A stretch of 64,000 nt of DNA from Actinomycetales bacterium (GCA_012719445.1 JAAYAH010000037.1:62001-126000); one strand, 5' to 3'; counted from the first letter of the stretch, positions 41,539 through 50,591 are shown. Numbers and translations: made by a program. The notes: generated from the letters alone by a model not told the origin.

Positions 41539-42864
41539 TCAGCTCCGCGAGAACAGGTCCTTCTGCTCCTCGGCGAGTGGTCGGATCTTCTCCGTGTCGT
41601 TGGCACGCAGGGCGGAGAAGAGCCGGCGGGCTCCTGCCTGGTCCCACAGCACCGACGAACCGGCCGACGTCTGGTAGTTGGGGTTGCCGACGGGCACGGT
41701 GATCGACAGACCCCCGCCGCCCGCCGCAGCACGCATGCCGAGGACGAACTGGCCGAGGGCGACCGGGCTCGTCCCCTCGTCGACGGTCAGCGCGTTCCCA
41801 CCGGCGTGCGCCGCCGGGATGGACCGCCACGGCACCGCGAGCACCGACGGCGAGAGCGTCCGGGAGACGATCGCCGAGAGCACCTTGCGCTGCCGCTCCA
41901 CCCGACCCAGGTCACCGCGGGGGTCGCTGTACCGGGCCCTGGCGTAGCCGAGGGCCGTCCTGCCGTCGAACTCCTGGCATCCCGCCTTGACGTTGATGTG
42001 CGCCTTGGTGTCCCGGAGCGCGCGGGACACGCACACCTCCACCCCGCCGACGGCGTCGACGACGGCCGCGAAGCCGCCGAGACCGGTCTCGACGTAGTTG
42101 TCGATCCGCAGGCCCGTCGCCTGTTCGACCGTCCTGACCAGGAGTCGGGGGCCGCCGAAGGCGTACGCGGCGTTGATCTTGTTGGAGCCGTGGCCGGGGA
42201 TGGGGACGTAGGAGTCCCTGGGGATGCTCACCAGGACCGTCGGTCGCCCGCCGCCGGGGACGTGCAGCAGCATGATCGTGTCCGTGCGGCGCCCCCGCAC
42301 CCGCCCGGTGCCCAGGTTCCGGCGTTCCTCGGCGCTGAGCTCGTCCCGGGAGTCGCTGCCCACCACGAGGAAGGTCCGCCCGGGGGTTCCGGCCCGGTCC
42401 GAGCTGCCGAGGGCGTCGACGCGGTCGAGGCTGGTCCAGGCGACGATCGCCAGGACGAACGGGTAGGCGATGACGGCGAGAACCACCAGCGGCACGATCC
42501 TGCGGAGGCGTGGTCGCCGCAGCCGCCCACCGCGGGGGAGTCCCAGGGTGTGCGGGATCCGCGGCCCGCCGGGGGGCTGGTGCGGCTGCTGGTACGGCGG
42601 CGGGTACTGCGGGCCGGGCGGGTACTGCGGGCCGGGCGGGTACTGCGGCGCGAGCGGGTCGGGCGGGTACGGCGAGCCCGGGGGCGGGTCCGGGTACCCG
42701 GACCCCGGTCGGCCGGGGGCAGCCGGGGCGGGGGAGCCGTCGTCGAGTCCCCATCCCGCCGGTCCCGCCTGGGCACCGCCGGACCACAGGCGTGGTCGTG
42801 CCCGGTAGACCGTCCCCGGGCGTTCGCGATCGGGACTGCGCCCCCGTCCGAACCTGAGCCTCAC
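41539..42864 (-). CDS. LytR-CpsA-Psr (LCP) family ligase
   Basis: A 441-residue type II membrane protein. A Pro/Tyr/Gly-rich cytoplasmic N-terminus (QYPPGPQYPPGPQYPP repeat) is followed by one TM segment (IVPLVVLAVIAYPFVLAIVAW, about 122-142) and an extracytoplasmic LCP domain. Motifs: FLVVGSDSRDELS, RGRRTDTIMLLHV, VSIPRDSYVPIPGHGSNKINAAYAFGG (abbreviated by SIPRDS and KINAAY), GVEVCVSRAL and GYARARYSDPRGDLGRVERQ, the last with the catalytic Arg residues. LCP enzymes move glycopolymers from polyprenyl diphosphate to peptidoglycan. GGGAG lies 7 nt before the GTG. A second LCP gene lies 3 kb away. Confidence 0.93.
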   Translation of the reverse strand: MRLRFGRGRSPDRERPGTVYRARPRLWSGGAQAGPAGWGLDDGSPAPAAPGRPGSGYPDPPPGSPYPPDPLAPQYPPGPQYPPGPQYPPPYQQPHQPPGGPRIPHTLGLPRGGRLRRPRLRRIVPLVVLAVIAYPFVLAIVAWTSLDRVDALGSSDRAGTPGRTFLVVGSDSRDELSAEERRNLGTGRVRGRRTDTIMLLHVPGGGRPTVLVSIPRDSYVPIPGHGSNKINAAYAFGGPRLLVRTVEQATGLRIDNYVETGLGGFAAVVDAVGGVEVCVSRALRDTKAHINVKAGCQEFDGRTALGYARARYSDPRGDLGRVERQRKVLSAIVSRTLSPSVLAVPWRSIPAAHAGGNALTVDEGTSPVALGQFVLGMRAAAGGGGLSITVPVGNPNYQTSAGSSVLWDQAGARRLFSALRANDTEKIRPLAEEQKDLFSRS

Positions 42865-42936
42865 CGAGCGCTCCCTCTCTTCACGTCGTTCGTCACCGGC
42901 AGGCCCGTCACGCCCCCGTCACCGGGCCGGGCCACC

Positions 42937-43386
42937 TCACGGCAGGCCGAGCCCCGGTGCCTCGATGGCGGGGCAGGTGTCCATGACGACGTCGAGCCCC
43001 GCCGCACGGGCCCTCGCCGCCGCGGCCTCGTCGATCACCCCGAGTTGCAGCCACACGGCCCCGGCGCCGACGGCGATCGCCTCGTCCACGATCGCCCCCG
43101 CGAGGTCGGAGCGCACGAAGACGTCGACGACGTCGACGCGCCCCGGCACCTCGGCCAGGCCGGCGTACCCCTTCGCCCCGTGGACCGTGTCGGCCCGCGG
43201 GTGCACCGGAACGATCCTCATGCCGAGCTGGTCGGCCAGGTAGCCGGCGATCCGGTACGCGACCCGGCTCGGGTTCTGGGACAACCCCACCACAGCCCAG
43301 GTCCCCGGGGTGGTCAGCAGTCGGCGGATCACCTCGGGGTCGTTGACGTGCCGTCCGGCGGGCGCGGCCTCGATCGGGGAGTCCAT
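42937..43386 (-). CDS. CoA-binding domain protein (YccU-like)
   Basis: A 149-residue Rossmann-fold protein of the CoA_binding_2 family. WAVVGLSQNPSRVAYRIAGYL (about 30-50) gives the nucleotide loop, VPVHPRADTVHGAKGYAGLAEVPGRVDVVDVFV the central part, and VWLQLGVIDEAAAARARAAG plus DTCPAIE the C-terminus. Relatives bind CoA; the physiological role is not established. CAGACT (43398-43393, minus) lies 6 nt before the ATG. It is followed closely by the LCP gene on the same strand. Confidence 0.88.
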   Translation of the reverse strand: MDSPIEAAPAGRHVNDPEVIRRLLTTPGTWAVVGLSQNPSRVAYRIAGYLADQLGMRIVPVHPRADTVHGAKGYAGLAEVPGRVDVVDVFVRSDLAGAIVDEAIAVGAGAVWLQLGVIDEAAAARARAAGLDVVMDTCPAIEAPGLGLP

Positions 43387-43477
43387 GCCAGCAGTCTGCC
43401 GTGGACTGCGACCGGAGGCGCGCAGGACCCCCGATATGGTCCGGGCATGTCCCGGTTGGTCCCCGGTCGGACCGGCT

Positions 43478-43546
43478 GACCGTCAGCTCCGGACCGTCAG
43501 CTCCAGGTCGGCAGCTCCGGACCGTCAGAGCCAGGTCGGCAGCTCC
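43478..43546. repeat. 28-bp tandem duplication of the maleylpyruvate isomerase-like gene end
   Basis: A 28-bp unit at 43519-43546 contains the last codons and the TGA of the convergently read minus-strand gene. It is repeated at 43491-43518 with a two-base change and partly again from 43478. Same pattern as at purE and the MmpL gene. Confidence 0.8.
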
Positions 43547-44271
43547 GGCAGCCGGCCGGTGGAGACGGTGAGCCCGGCACCGGCGCCCCGTCCGGCCAGC
43601 CACCCGCACAGGGCGTGCCCGGGACCGCTGACCACGGGGAGCCCGGCGTCGCGACCGGAGGCGGCGTCGGCCGGCCGCAGCGACAGCTCCCTGCCGAGGT
43701 CCTCCGCCAGGAGTATGACCGGCGGGACGCCGGGACGGGCGCCGACGTCGGCGGCGAGGTCGTCGAGGAGCCACCGGACGAACGGCTCCGGCCAGTCGGC
43801 GGTGCGGTACCCGGCGTCGAGGTCCACGTGGTGGATCTCGACCTCGCGCAGCCGTGACCGCACCGTCCACGAGGCCGGGGTCAGCATGCCGTTGTGCCAG
43901 CGGACCTCGGCGTCCCACGCGTCCTGGTCCATGGCGGCCATCACGTCCGCCAACCGGGCCGCGGACTCGGCGAGGTCCCGGAGGTGCTCCTCCGGTGGGT
44001 TGCCCGCGCCGGCCTCGATCCCGGCGACCCGGTGCGCCCGGCTGGGGTACCCGGGGATCGGTACGCCCACGAGCACCCCCACGAGCACTCCGGTGTAGGC
44101 GTCGGCGTTGCGGGCGAGGTGGGACAGCACGTGGCCGCGGGTCCACCCGGGCAGCAGCGAGGGCTCGGCCAGCGCGGCCGGGTCGAGGGCTCGCGCCGTC
44201 CGCAGCAACCGGTCGGTGGCCGCCCGGATCGTCGGGAACACGGACTCGAGGGTTTCGGGGGACGTCGTCAT
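43525..44271 (-). CDS. Maleylpyruvate isomerase family (mycothiol-dependent DinB-like) protein
   Basis: A 248-residue protein of the TIGR03083/MDMPI group. The DinB four-helix bundle covers about residues 10-155, with metal-ligand candidates in GWTRGHVLSHLARNADAY (His47/His51 region) and REVEIHHVDLDAGY. A C-terminal sterol-carrier-like domain completes it (RELSLRPADA...GPGHALCGWLAGRG). Characterised relatives isomerise maleylpyruvate with mycothiol as cofactor, but most paralogues have unknown substrates. No aromatic-catabolism genes are nearby, so true maleylpyruvate isomerase is not claimed. The presence of the fold is consistent with a mycothiol-making actinobacterium. Confidence 0.85.
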   Translation of the reverse strand: MTTSPETLESVFPTIRAATDRLLRTARALDPAALAEPSLLPGWTRGHVLSHLARNADAYTGVLVGVLVGVPIPGYPSRAHRVAGIEAGAGNPPEEHLRDLAESAARLADVMAAMDQDAWDAEVRWHNGMLTPASWTVRSRLREVEIHHVDLDAGYRTADWPEPFVRWLLDDLAADVGARPGVPPVILLAEDLGRELSLRPADAASGRDAGLPVVSGPGHALCGWLAGRGAGAGLTVSTGRLPELPTWL

Positions 44272-44337
44272 ACCAGGATCCTCGACCGCAGGGACGGGTG
44301 CGTCAGCCGGTTTACGGCGGAAGTCGGTCGCGACGGC

Positions 44338-45678
44338 TCAGCCCCGTGGCCTGCCGAGGGCGCGGTAGTTCCAGCCGGCGGCCCTCCACAGCTGGGCGTC
44401 GAGGGCGTTGCGGCCGTCGAGGACGTTCCGCGCCCGCACCACCTCGCCCAGCGAGGCCGGGTCGAGCCCGCGGTACTCCCGCCACTCGGTGAGCAGCAGG
44501 ACGACGTCCGCGCCCTGGCAGGCGACCTCGACCTTCTCCTCGTAACGGAGGTCCGGCCAGGCCCTGCGGGCGTTCTCCAGGGCGGCCGGGTCGGTGACGA
44601 CGACGTCACCGCCCTGCAGCCGGATCTGGGCGGCGACGTTGAGGGCTGGGGAGTCGCGGATGTCGTCGCTGTCCGGCTTGAACGCGGCACCGAGCACGGT
44701 GACCTTGCGGCCGAGGAAGGACCCGCCGACCTCCTGGCGGGCCAGGTCGACCATCCGGGTGCGCCGTCGCATGTTGATCGCGTCCACCTCGCGGAGGAAG
44801 GTCAGCGCCTGGTCGGCACCGAGCTCTCCCGCCCTCGCCATGAACGCCCGGATGTCCTTGGGCAGGCAGCCGCCGCCGAAGCCCAGCCCGGCGCGGAGGA
44901 ACCTGGCCCCGATCCGGTCGTCGTGGCCGATCGCGGCGGCCAGGGTGGTCACGTCGGCCCCCGCCGCCTCGCACACCTCGGCCATCGCGTTGATGAACGA
45001 GATCTTGGTGGCGAGGAAGGCGTTGGCCGCCGTCTTGACGAGTTCGGCCGTCGCGTAGTCGGCGGTGATCACCGGGATGCCGGCGGCGACGGGCTCGGCG
45101 TAGACCTCGTCGAGCAGGGCCTTGGCGCGCCGGGCGTCGTCCGGGTCCGGGGGCAGCCCGTAGACGATCCGGTCGGGGTGCACGGTGTCCTCGACCGCGT
45201 GCCCCTCGCGGAGGAACTCCGGGTTCCAGGCCAGCGCGGCACCGGGCACCGCCTCCCCGATCCGGTCCGCGAGCCGGGCTGCCGTGCCCACCGGCACCGT
45301 CGACTTGCCGACCACCAGGTCGCCCGGCCGCAGGTGCGGCAGCAGCGCGGAGACGGCCGCGTCGACGTAGCTGGTGTCGGCGGCGAACTCGCCCCGGCGC
45401 TGCGGCGTCCCCACGCAGACGAAGTGGACGGTGGGGCCGTCGGCTCCCGGCGGTCGCGCGATCGCGGCGACGTCGGTGGTGAACCTCAACCGTCCTGTCG
45501 CGCAGGTGCGCTGCAGGACCTCGGGGAGACCGGGCTCGAAGAAGGGCGCGCGGGCCGCGGACAGGTCGGCGACCTTGCGCTCGTCGACATCGATCCCCAG
45601 GACCTCGTGACCGACGTCAGCCATGCAGGCGGCGTGCACAGCACCGAGGTACCCGCACCCCACGACGGAGATACGCAC
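44338..45678 (-). CDS. ugd: UDP-glucose 6-dehydrogenase family protein
   Basis: A 446-residue enzyme of the UDP-glucose/GDP-mannose dehydrogenase family. Likely reaction: UDP-glucose plus 2 NAD+ to UDP-glucuronate. N-terminal Rossmann motif ISVVGCGYLGAVHAACMA, central VGKSTVPVGTAARLAD and WNPEFLREGHAVED, catalytic Cys271 in GLGFGGGCLPKD, Lys215 in ELVKTAANAFLATKISFIN, and C-terminal VLGAAFKPDSDDIRDSP. The GTG at 45678 is backed by TAAGCT (45691-45686, minus) 7 nt upstream. Lying between two LCP genes and near glycosyltransferases, it probably supplies UDP-glucuronate for an envelope polysaccharide. Confidence 0.92.
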   Translation of the reverse strand: MRISVVGCGYLGAVHAACMADVGHEVLGIDVDERKVADLSAARAPFFEPGLPEVLQRTCATGRLRFTTDVAAIARPPGADGPTVHFVCVGTPQRRGEFAADTSYVDAAVSALLPHLRPGDLVVGKSTVPVGTAARLADRIGEAVPGAALAWNPEFLREGHAVEDTVHPDRIVYGLPPDPDDARRAKALLDEVYAEPVAAGIPVITADYATAELVKTAANAFLATKISFINAMAEVCEAAGADVTTLAAAIGHDDRIGARFLRAGLGFGGGCLPKDIRAFMARAGELGADQALTFLREVDAINMRRRTRMVDLARQEVGGSFLGRKVTVLGAAFKPDSDDIRDSPALNVAAQIRLQGGDVVVTDPAALENARRAWPDLRYEEKVEVACQGADVVLLLTEWREYRGLDPASLGEVVRARNVLDGRNALDAQLWRAAGWNYRALGRPRG

Positions 45679-45785
45679 CTCGCGAAGCTTACGCGACCCC
45701 CGGAGCCACCGGAGGCGTCTCGGTCCATCGCAGCACGCGGCGGGGCGAACACGGAATGCCCTCCCGGCACCGCGATACTGAGCCC

Positions 45786-47336
45786 ATGGCACCACCGACT
45801 GTCACGACGCATCAACGTTGTGTAGTCAAATCGTCCTCCTCGGCGCGGCCTCCGTCCGCTCGCCCGCTCGCCGATCCCACCCTGCTCTCGCCGAGGGTCC
45901 GGGTCTGGCGGGCCCTCGTGCTGCTGCTGGTCACGGCGGTGCTGCCGGGGGCAGGACAGGTGGTCGGCGGCAACCGTCGGCTGGGCCGGGTCGCGCTCGC
46001 CGCATGGCTGACCGTGGTCGCGTCGGTGCTGCTCCTCGCGGCGGTGCTGGTCCTCGACAGCCGCCTCGCGGTGTCCCTGCTGACCCGGCCGACGGTGCTC
46101 GGGGCGCTGGCGATCGCCTGCTTCGCGGCGGCGGCCGCCTGGCCCGTCCTGCTCGTCGACGCGTGGCGGCTCGGGCGCGTCGATCTGCTGCCCCCGCGGT
46201 CCCGGCGACACCTGGCGGCCATGGTCGCCGTCCTGGTGCTGGTGACGTCCCTGCCGCTGGTGGCCGTGGGGCGCAGGACGTGGGCCGCCGCCGACCTCAT
46301 CCACGGGGTCTTCGGCTCCGGCACCCGCACCGAGGCCGTCGACGGCCGGTACACCGTGCTGCTCCTCGGCGGGGACGCCGGCCGGACCCGGATCGGGCTG
46401 CGGCCGGACAGCATCACCCTCGCCAGCGTCGACGCCGGCACCGGGGACACCGTCCTGTTCAGCCTGCCCCGCAACCTCGAGAACGTGCCCTTCCCCAAGG
46501 GGAGCCCGGCGGCGAAGGCCCTCCCCCGGGGCTGGTCCTGCGGTGACCGGTGCCTGATCAACGGCCTCTACACCTGGGGGGCCGAGCACCCGGAGCTGTT
46601 CCCCGGGGCGCGCGACCCCGGTGCCGAGGCGATGAAGCAGGCCGTCTCGGCCGTGCTCGGCGTCACCGTGAACTACTACGTGCTCATCGACCTGCGCGGG
46701 TTCCAGAGCCTCGTCGACGCCATGGGCGGGATCGACGTCGTCGTGGGGTCGCGGGTGCCCATCGGCGGCGGGACCCATCCGGTCGTCGGCTACATCCAGC
46801 CCGGCCGACGGCACCTCGACGGGTACCGCGCGCTGTGGCTGGCCAGGTCCCGGCACGGGTCGGCCGACTACGCCCGGATGGCGCGGCAGCGCTGCGTGAT
46901 GACGGCCATGCTCGACCAGCTCGATCCCGCGACCGTGCTGGCCCGGTTCGAGGACATCGCCGCGGCGAGCAAGAACGTGGTGCGCACCGACATCCCCTCC
47001 TCCCGGCTGGGGACGTTCGTCGACCTCGCCGTCAAGGCCAAGCGGCGACCCGTCACCAGCGTCCAGTTCGTCCCCCCGCTGATCCGACCCGCCTACCCGG
47101 ACTACCGACTGATCCGTGACCGGGTGGAGTCGGCGCTGGAGGCGGTGCGGGCCTCCGCGGAGGAGCCTGCGGGGCGGGGCGCCACGACCGGGTCCCGGCG
47201 GGCAGGGGACTCCCGCGGCGCCGGGGCCGGTGCCCGGAGGGACCCGGCACGGGCCGGCGCGTCCGACGCCGCCGGCTCCACAGGGGCAGGGAGGGACGGC
47301 CCGGCGGACGCCAGGTCGATCTGTCGAGCGGGATGA
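45786..47336 (+). CDS. LCP family ligase with N-terminal membrane domain
   Basis: A 516-residue membrane protein. Three to four TM segments occupy residues 40-165 (VLLLVTAVLPGAGQVVGGNRR, VASVLLLAAVLVLDS, LAIACFAAAAAWPVLLVD, AMVAVLVLVTSLPLVAVG). The LCP domain follows, with VLLLGGDAGRTRIGLRPDSITL, FSLPRNLENVPFP, NGLYTWGAEHP, LIDLRGFQSLVDAMGGIDV and LWLARSRHGSADYARMARQRC. GATACT at 45774-45779 is 6 nt before the ATG. The Ala/Gly/Arg tail (about 465-516) looks disordered. It is divergent from ugd and heads a plus-strand run towards the glycosyltransferase and ABC exporter. Confidence 0.92.
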   Translation: MAPPTVTTHQRCVVKSSSSARPPSARPLADPTLLSPRVRVWRALVLLLVTAVLPGAGQVVGGNRRLGRVALAAWLTVVASVLLLAAVLVLDSRLAVSLLTRPTVLGALAIACFAAAAAWPVLLVDAWRLGRVDLLPPRSRRHLAAMVAVLVLVTSLPLVAVGRRTWAAADLIHGVFGSGTRTEAVDGRYTVLLLGGDAGRTRIGLRPDSITLASVDAGTGDTVLFSLPRNLENVPFPKGSPAAKALPRGWSCGDRCLINGLYTWGAEHPELFPGARDPGAEAMKQAVSAVLGVTVNYYVLIDLRGFQSLVDAMGGIDVVVGSRVPIGGGTHPVVGYIQPGRRHLDGYRALWLARSRHGSADYARMARQRCVMTAMLDQLDPATVLARFEDIAAASKNVVRTDIPSSRLGTFVDLAVKAKRRPVTSVQFVPPLIRPAYPDYRLIRDRVESALEAVRASAEEPAGRGATTGSRRAGDSRGAGAGARRDPARAGASDAAGSTGAGRDGPADARSICRAG

Positions 47337-47385
47337 GGCCGACCTTCCCTCGCGCAGGGTCCGGGGTCGGCTACCGTCTGCCCTG

Positions 47386-48456
47386 ATGTCTCCGGATCCC
47401 CACGCCCCGTTCGACCCGCTCGATCATGCCGAGGGTCGCTGGCCCGCCGTGTCCGTCGTCATGCCCGTCCTCAACGAGGAACTCCACCTCGCCGACGCGG
47501 TGCGGCGCATCCTCGTCCAGGACTACCCGGGGGAGCTGGAGATCGTCATCGCTCTCGGGCCGTCCCGGGACCGGACCGACGAGATCGCCACCGGGCTGGC
47601 CGCCACCGACCCGCGGGTCCGCACCGTCGCCAACCCCAGCGGGCGCACCCCGGCAGGGCTCAACGCCGCCATCGCCGCGTCCCGGCACCCGATCGTGGTC
47701 CGGGTCGACGGCCACGGCCTGCTCACTCCGGGTTACGTCCGCACCGCGGTCCGGCTGCTGGAGGCCACCGGGGCGGCCAACGTCGGCGGGCTGATGGCCG
47801 CGGAGGGCTACACCGACTTCACCAGGGCCGTCGCCAGGGCGATGACCTCCCGGTTCGGCGTCGGCGGGGCCAGGTTCCACACCGGGGGCGCGGCGGGACC
47901 CGCGGAGACGGTCTACCTGGGCGTGTTCCGACGTGAGGTCCTCGACGAGCTCGGCGGCTACGACGAGTCGTTCGTCCGGGCACAGGACTGGGAGCTCAAC
48001 CACCGGATCCGGGCCGCGGGGCGGCTGATCTGGTTCTCCCCCGACCTCGCGGTCACCTACCGGCCCCGGGCCAGCCTGCGCGCCCTCGCCCGGCAGTACC
48101 TCCACTACGGCCGCTGGCGCCGGGTGGTCATGCGGCACCACAACGGGACGGCGAGCCTCAGGTACCTGGCGGCACCGGTCGCGACCCTCGGCTGCCTGCT
48201 GGGCCTGCTCGGCGCGGTGCTGACCCCGTGGGCACTGGTGCTGCCCGGCGGGTACCTCGCGGCCGTGCTCCTCGGCAGCGCCGTCACCGCCCCGGGACTG
48301 CCGTGGCGGGCCGTGGCCGCCCTCCCCGCCGTGTACGCGACCATGCACCTGTCCTGGGGTTTCGGGTTCCTCACCAGCCCCAGGTCGTTGGGGCGGGGCA
48401 TCGGGACGCCGCCGCGCAACACCCCGACGGTCCCGCACCTGGGTGCGAAGGGGTGA
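47386..48456 (+). CDS. Family 2 glycosyltransferase with C-terminal TM region
   Basis: A 356-residue GT-A enzyme of the ExoA/succinoglycan type. VSVVMPVLNEELHLADAV opens the fold, VRVDGHG stands at the DxD position (Asp only once, DGH), TGGAAGPAETVYLGVFRREVL and the acceptor/base motif DESFVRAQDWELNHRIRAAG follow. Two to three TM segments (APVATLGCLLGLLGAVL, LVLPGGYLAAVLLGSAV) anchor the C-terminus. It should build an envelope glycan at the inner membrane face. TACCGT at 47372-47377, 8 nt before the ATG, supports the start. The ABC exporter lies directly downstream. Confidence 0.88.
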   Translation: MSPDPHAPFDPLDHAEGRWPAVSVVMPVLNEELHLADAVRRILVQDYPGELEIVIALGPSRDRTDEIATGLAATDPRVRTVANPSGRTPAGLNAAIAASRHPIVVRVDGHGLLTPGYVRTAVRLLEATGAANVGGLMAAEGYTDFTRAVARAMTSRFGVGGARFHTGGAAGPAETVYLGVFRREVLDELGGYDESFVRAQDWELNHRIRAAGRLIWFSPDLAVTYRPRASLRALARQYLHYGRWRRVVMRHHNGTASLRYLAAPVATLGCLLGLLGAVLTPWALVLPGGYLAAVLLGSAVTAPGLPWRAVAALPAVYATMHLSWGFGFLTSPRSLGRGIGTPPRNTPTVPHLGAKG

Positions 48457-48643
48457 GGGGTGCCATGGCATCCTGTCGGGTCGGTGACGTTTCGTGCCGG
48501 GCGATGCACCGATCCCCTGGACGTCTCGTGGGTGCCGGGCCAGGATGCCCTGGCCGCCTCGTTCACCGGGCCGGCGGAACACCCGGTCCCGTGCCTGCCG
48601 CCCGCGTCACCGGTCGGCGCAGTGTCTCCCCCGAGGAGGGTCC

Positions 48644-49516
48644 GTGAGTCGGAACGGCACAGCAGGTCCCGACGTGCCGGTGCAGGTCTTCACGCCGTTC
48701 CGGCGCGGGGTCCCGGCTCTGCGGCCGTACCTACGGGACATGTGGGGTCGCCGGCTGTTCGCCATGGAGCTGGCGAGGGCGGAGCTCCGCACCGCGAACG
48801 TCGGCACCGGCCTCGGACAGCTGTGGCTGATCCTCAACCCGCTGCTGCTGACCTTCGTCTACTACCTGCTGGTCGCGATCATCCGCGCCAAGCCGGGCGG
48901 CATCGACTACCTGGCCCACCTCATGGCCGGGATGTTCCTCTACTACTTCTTCTCCAGCTCGGTGACCGGCGGGGCCGCCTCCATCGTCAACAGCGGACGG
49001 CTGATCCTCAACACGGCCTTCCCCAAGATGCTGCTGCCGCTGTCGGTGGTCCTGGTGAGCTTCTGGCGGTTCCTGCCCAGCCTGCTCATCTACGCGCTGG
49101 TGCACATGGTGGCGGGGCTCGGCCTGAGCTGGAACATGCTGTGGGGACTGGTGTCGGTGGCCTGCATGGTGGTGTTCGCGACCGGGATGTCGATGCTCTT
49201 CGCGACCATGAACGTGTACTTCCGGGACACCCGCAGCTTCCTGCCCTACTGCATGCGGATCTGGCTGTACATGTCCCCGGTGCTGTGGCAGGTCGACGAC
49301 CCCGAGATCCGGGTGAAGCTTGGCGGGCTGATCTCGGTCCTGGAGTACGGCAACCCGATGTTCTCGATCATCGGATCCTGGTCGAAGTCCGTGGTCTACG
49401 GGGAGTTCCCCGGCTGGGGGATGTTCGGCACCGCCGCGGCATGGGCGATCGGGGGACTCGCCCTGGGGTCCTACGTCCTGCTATCCCGGGAGCGTGAGTT
49501 CGCTGTCCGCCTCTGA
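48644..49516 (+). CDS. Polysaccharide ABC exporter, permease subunit (Wzm/TagG type)
   Basis: A 290-residue ABC-2 membrane protein with about six TM segments after an amphipathic N-terminus (RDMWGRRLFAMELARAELRTA). The segment LGQLWLILNPLLLTFVYYLLV is typical of exporters of undecaprenyl-linked O-antigen, teichoic acid or galactan. FRDTRSFLPYCMRIWLYMSPVLW is a conserved loop. The GTG at 48644 follows GAGGAG (48633-48638, spacer 5). The ATPase gene begins inside its last codons. The 188-bp gap from the upstream glycosyltransferase shows no gene. Confidence 0.9.
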   Translation: MSRNGTAGPDVPVQVFTPFRRGVPALRPYLRDMWGRRLFAMELARAELRTANVGTGLGQLWLILNPLLLTFVYYLLVAIIRAKPGGIDYLAHLMAGMFLYYFFSSSVTGGAASIVNSGRLILNTAFPKMLLPLSVVLVSFWRFLPSLLIYALVHMVAGLGLSWNMLWGLVSVACMVVFATGMSMLFATMNVYFRDTRSFLPYCMRIWLYMSPVLWQVDDPEIRVKLGGLISVLEYGNPMFSIIGSWSKSVVYGEFPGWGMFGTAAAWAIGGLALGSYVLLSREREFAVRL

Positions 49517-50321
49517 CCTGGCAACCAGCCCACAGGACGTGTCCGTGACCAGCCCGTTGAGCGTGAGTGTCACCGACCTGCACGTCACCTACCGGGTGAA
49601 CGTCGACCGTCGCCCGACGATGAGCCAGGCGGTCCGCCGCCTGGGCAGGCGGCAGCGGATCGTGCACGAGGTCGAGGCCCTGAGGGGGCTGACCTTCGAC
49701 GTGCCGCAGGGCGAGGTGCTCGGGGTCATCGGGGCCAACGGGGCTGGCAAGTCGACGCTCATGCGGACCCTGGCCGGCATCCTGCCGCCGACCAGGGGCC
49801 GGGTCGAGGTGCACGGCCGGGTGAGCACCCTGCTCGCCCTCGGGGTCGGGTTCAACTCCAAGCTCACCGGGCGGGACAACGTCGTCCTCGGTGGCCTCGC
49901 GGCCGGGTTGAACCGGGAGGAGATCGCCGCCCGCTACGACGAGATCGCCGCCTTCGCCGATCTCCGGGACAACGCCATCGACATGCCGATGCGCACCTAC
50001 TCCTCCGGGATGTACTCGCGACTGGCGTTCGCCGTCGCGGTGCACATGGAGCCGGACATCCTCATCATCGACGAGGCGCTCTCCACCGGGGACGCCAAGT
50101 TCAAGAAGAAGTCCTTCGACCGGATCAAGCTGCTGTGCGGCCAGGCCAGGACGATCTTCCTGGTCAGCCACGGTCTCGGCATCATCAAGCAGCTCTGCAG
50201 CGAGGTCATGTGGCTCAAGGACGGCACCGTCCAGGCCAGGGACACCCCGGCCAAGGTGGTCGCCGCCTACACCCGCTGGCTCGAGGTCGGCGACGAGGCC
50301 GTCGCCACCGAGGACATGTAG
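49494..50321 (+). CDS. Polysaccharide ABC exporter, ATPase subunit (Wzt/TagH type)
   Basis: A 275-residue ATPase that pairs with the overlapping permease gene (23-bp overlap). Walker A GANGAGKST is at 80-88, the signature YSSGMYSRLAF at about 166-176, Walker B ILIIDEALSTGD and the switch His in LVSHGLG. The N-terminal extension before the nucleotide domain (VTDLHVTYRVN...MSQAVRRLGRR) is typical of the TagH/Wzt group. There is no C-terminal carbohydrate-binding domain, so the exporter probably does not need a capped chain end. The substrate (teichoic-acid-like or galactan-like) is inferred from context only. Two hairpins follow. Confidence 0.92.
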   Translation: MSSLSASDLATSPQDVSVTSPLSVSVTDLHVTYRVNVDRRPTMSQAVRRLGRRQRIVHEVEALRGLTFDVPQGEVLGVIGANGAGKSTLMRTLAGILPPTRGRVEVHGRVSTLLALGVGFNSKLTGRDNVVLGGLAAGLNREEIAARYDEIAAFADLRDNAIDMPMRTYSSGMYSRLAFAVAVHMEPDILIIDEALSTGDAKFKKKSFDRIKLLCGQARTIFLVSHGLGIIKQLCSEVMWLKDGTVQARDTPAKVVAAYTRWLEVGDEAVATEDM

Positions 50322-50327
50322 CCACAC

Positions 50328-50353
50328 CGGGATCCCCGTCGTCGGGGACCCCG
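50328..50353 (+). terminator. Hairpin 1 after the ABC exporter
   Basis: 11-bp stem with one mismatch (CGGGATCCCCG/CGGGGACCCCG, loop TCGT) starting 7 bp after the ATPase stop codon. Confidence 0.6.
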
Positions 50354-50415
50354 TCGCCCGGCACCGGGATCTCCCGCCGCCGCACGGGCCGCTGCGACCG
50401 GGCGGCGCTGTCCGT

Positions 50416-50454
50416 GCGTTCACCCGACCGGCGGGCGTCCGGTCGGGTGAACGC
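50416..50454 (+). terminator. Hairpin 2 after the ABC exporter
   Basis: Perfect 16-bp stem GCGTTCACCCGACCGG/CCGGTCGGGTGAACGC with a 7-nt loop, about 95 bp after the ATPase stop codon and before the amidase gene. Probably a strong terminator, although an RNA attenuator in front of the amidase gene is also possible. Confidence 0.75.
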
Positions 50455-50591
50455 GCCGCCGGGCGATCACCTTCCGTCACCTCGTTCCCCCGTCTGCGTA
50501 CCCGTTCGGGGGGACCGTCCCTTGAGATCGACCTCCGTCGTGCCGATGACCACGAGTGACAACGGTTCGACACGTGAACGGGACGACCTCG

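Noticed and set aside
44995-45015. Possible fourth copy of the 53-bp palindrome (GATCTTGGTGG inside ugd)
   Set aside because: Only about 11 bases match. They encode a conserved part of the enzyme (FLATKISF) and there is no inverted partner at the right distance.
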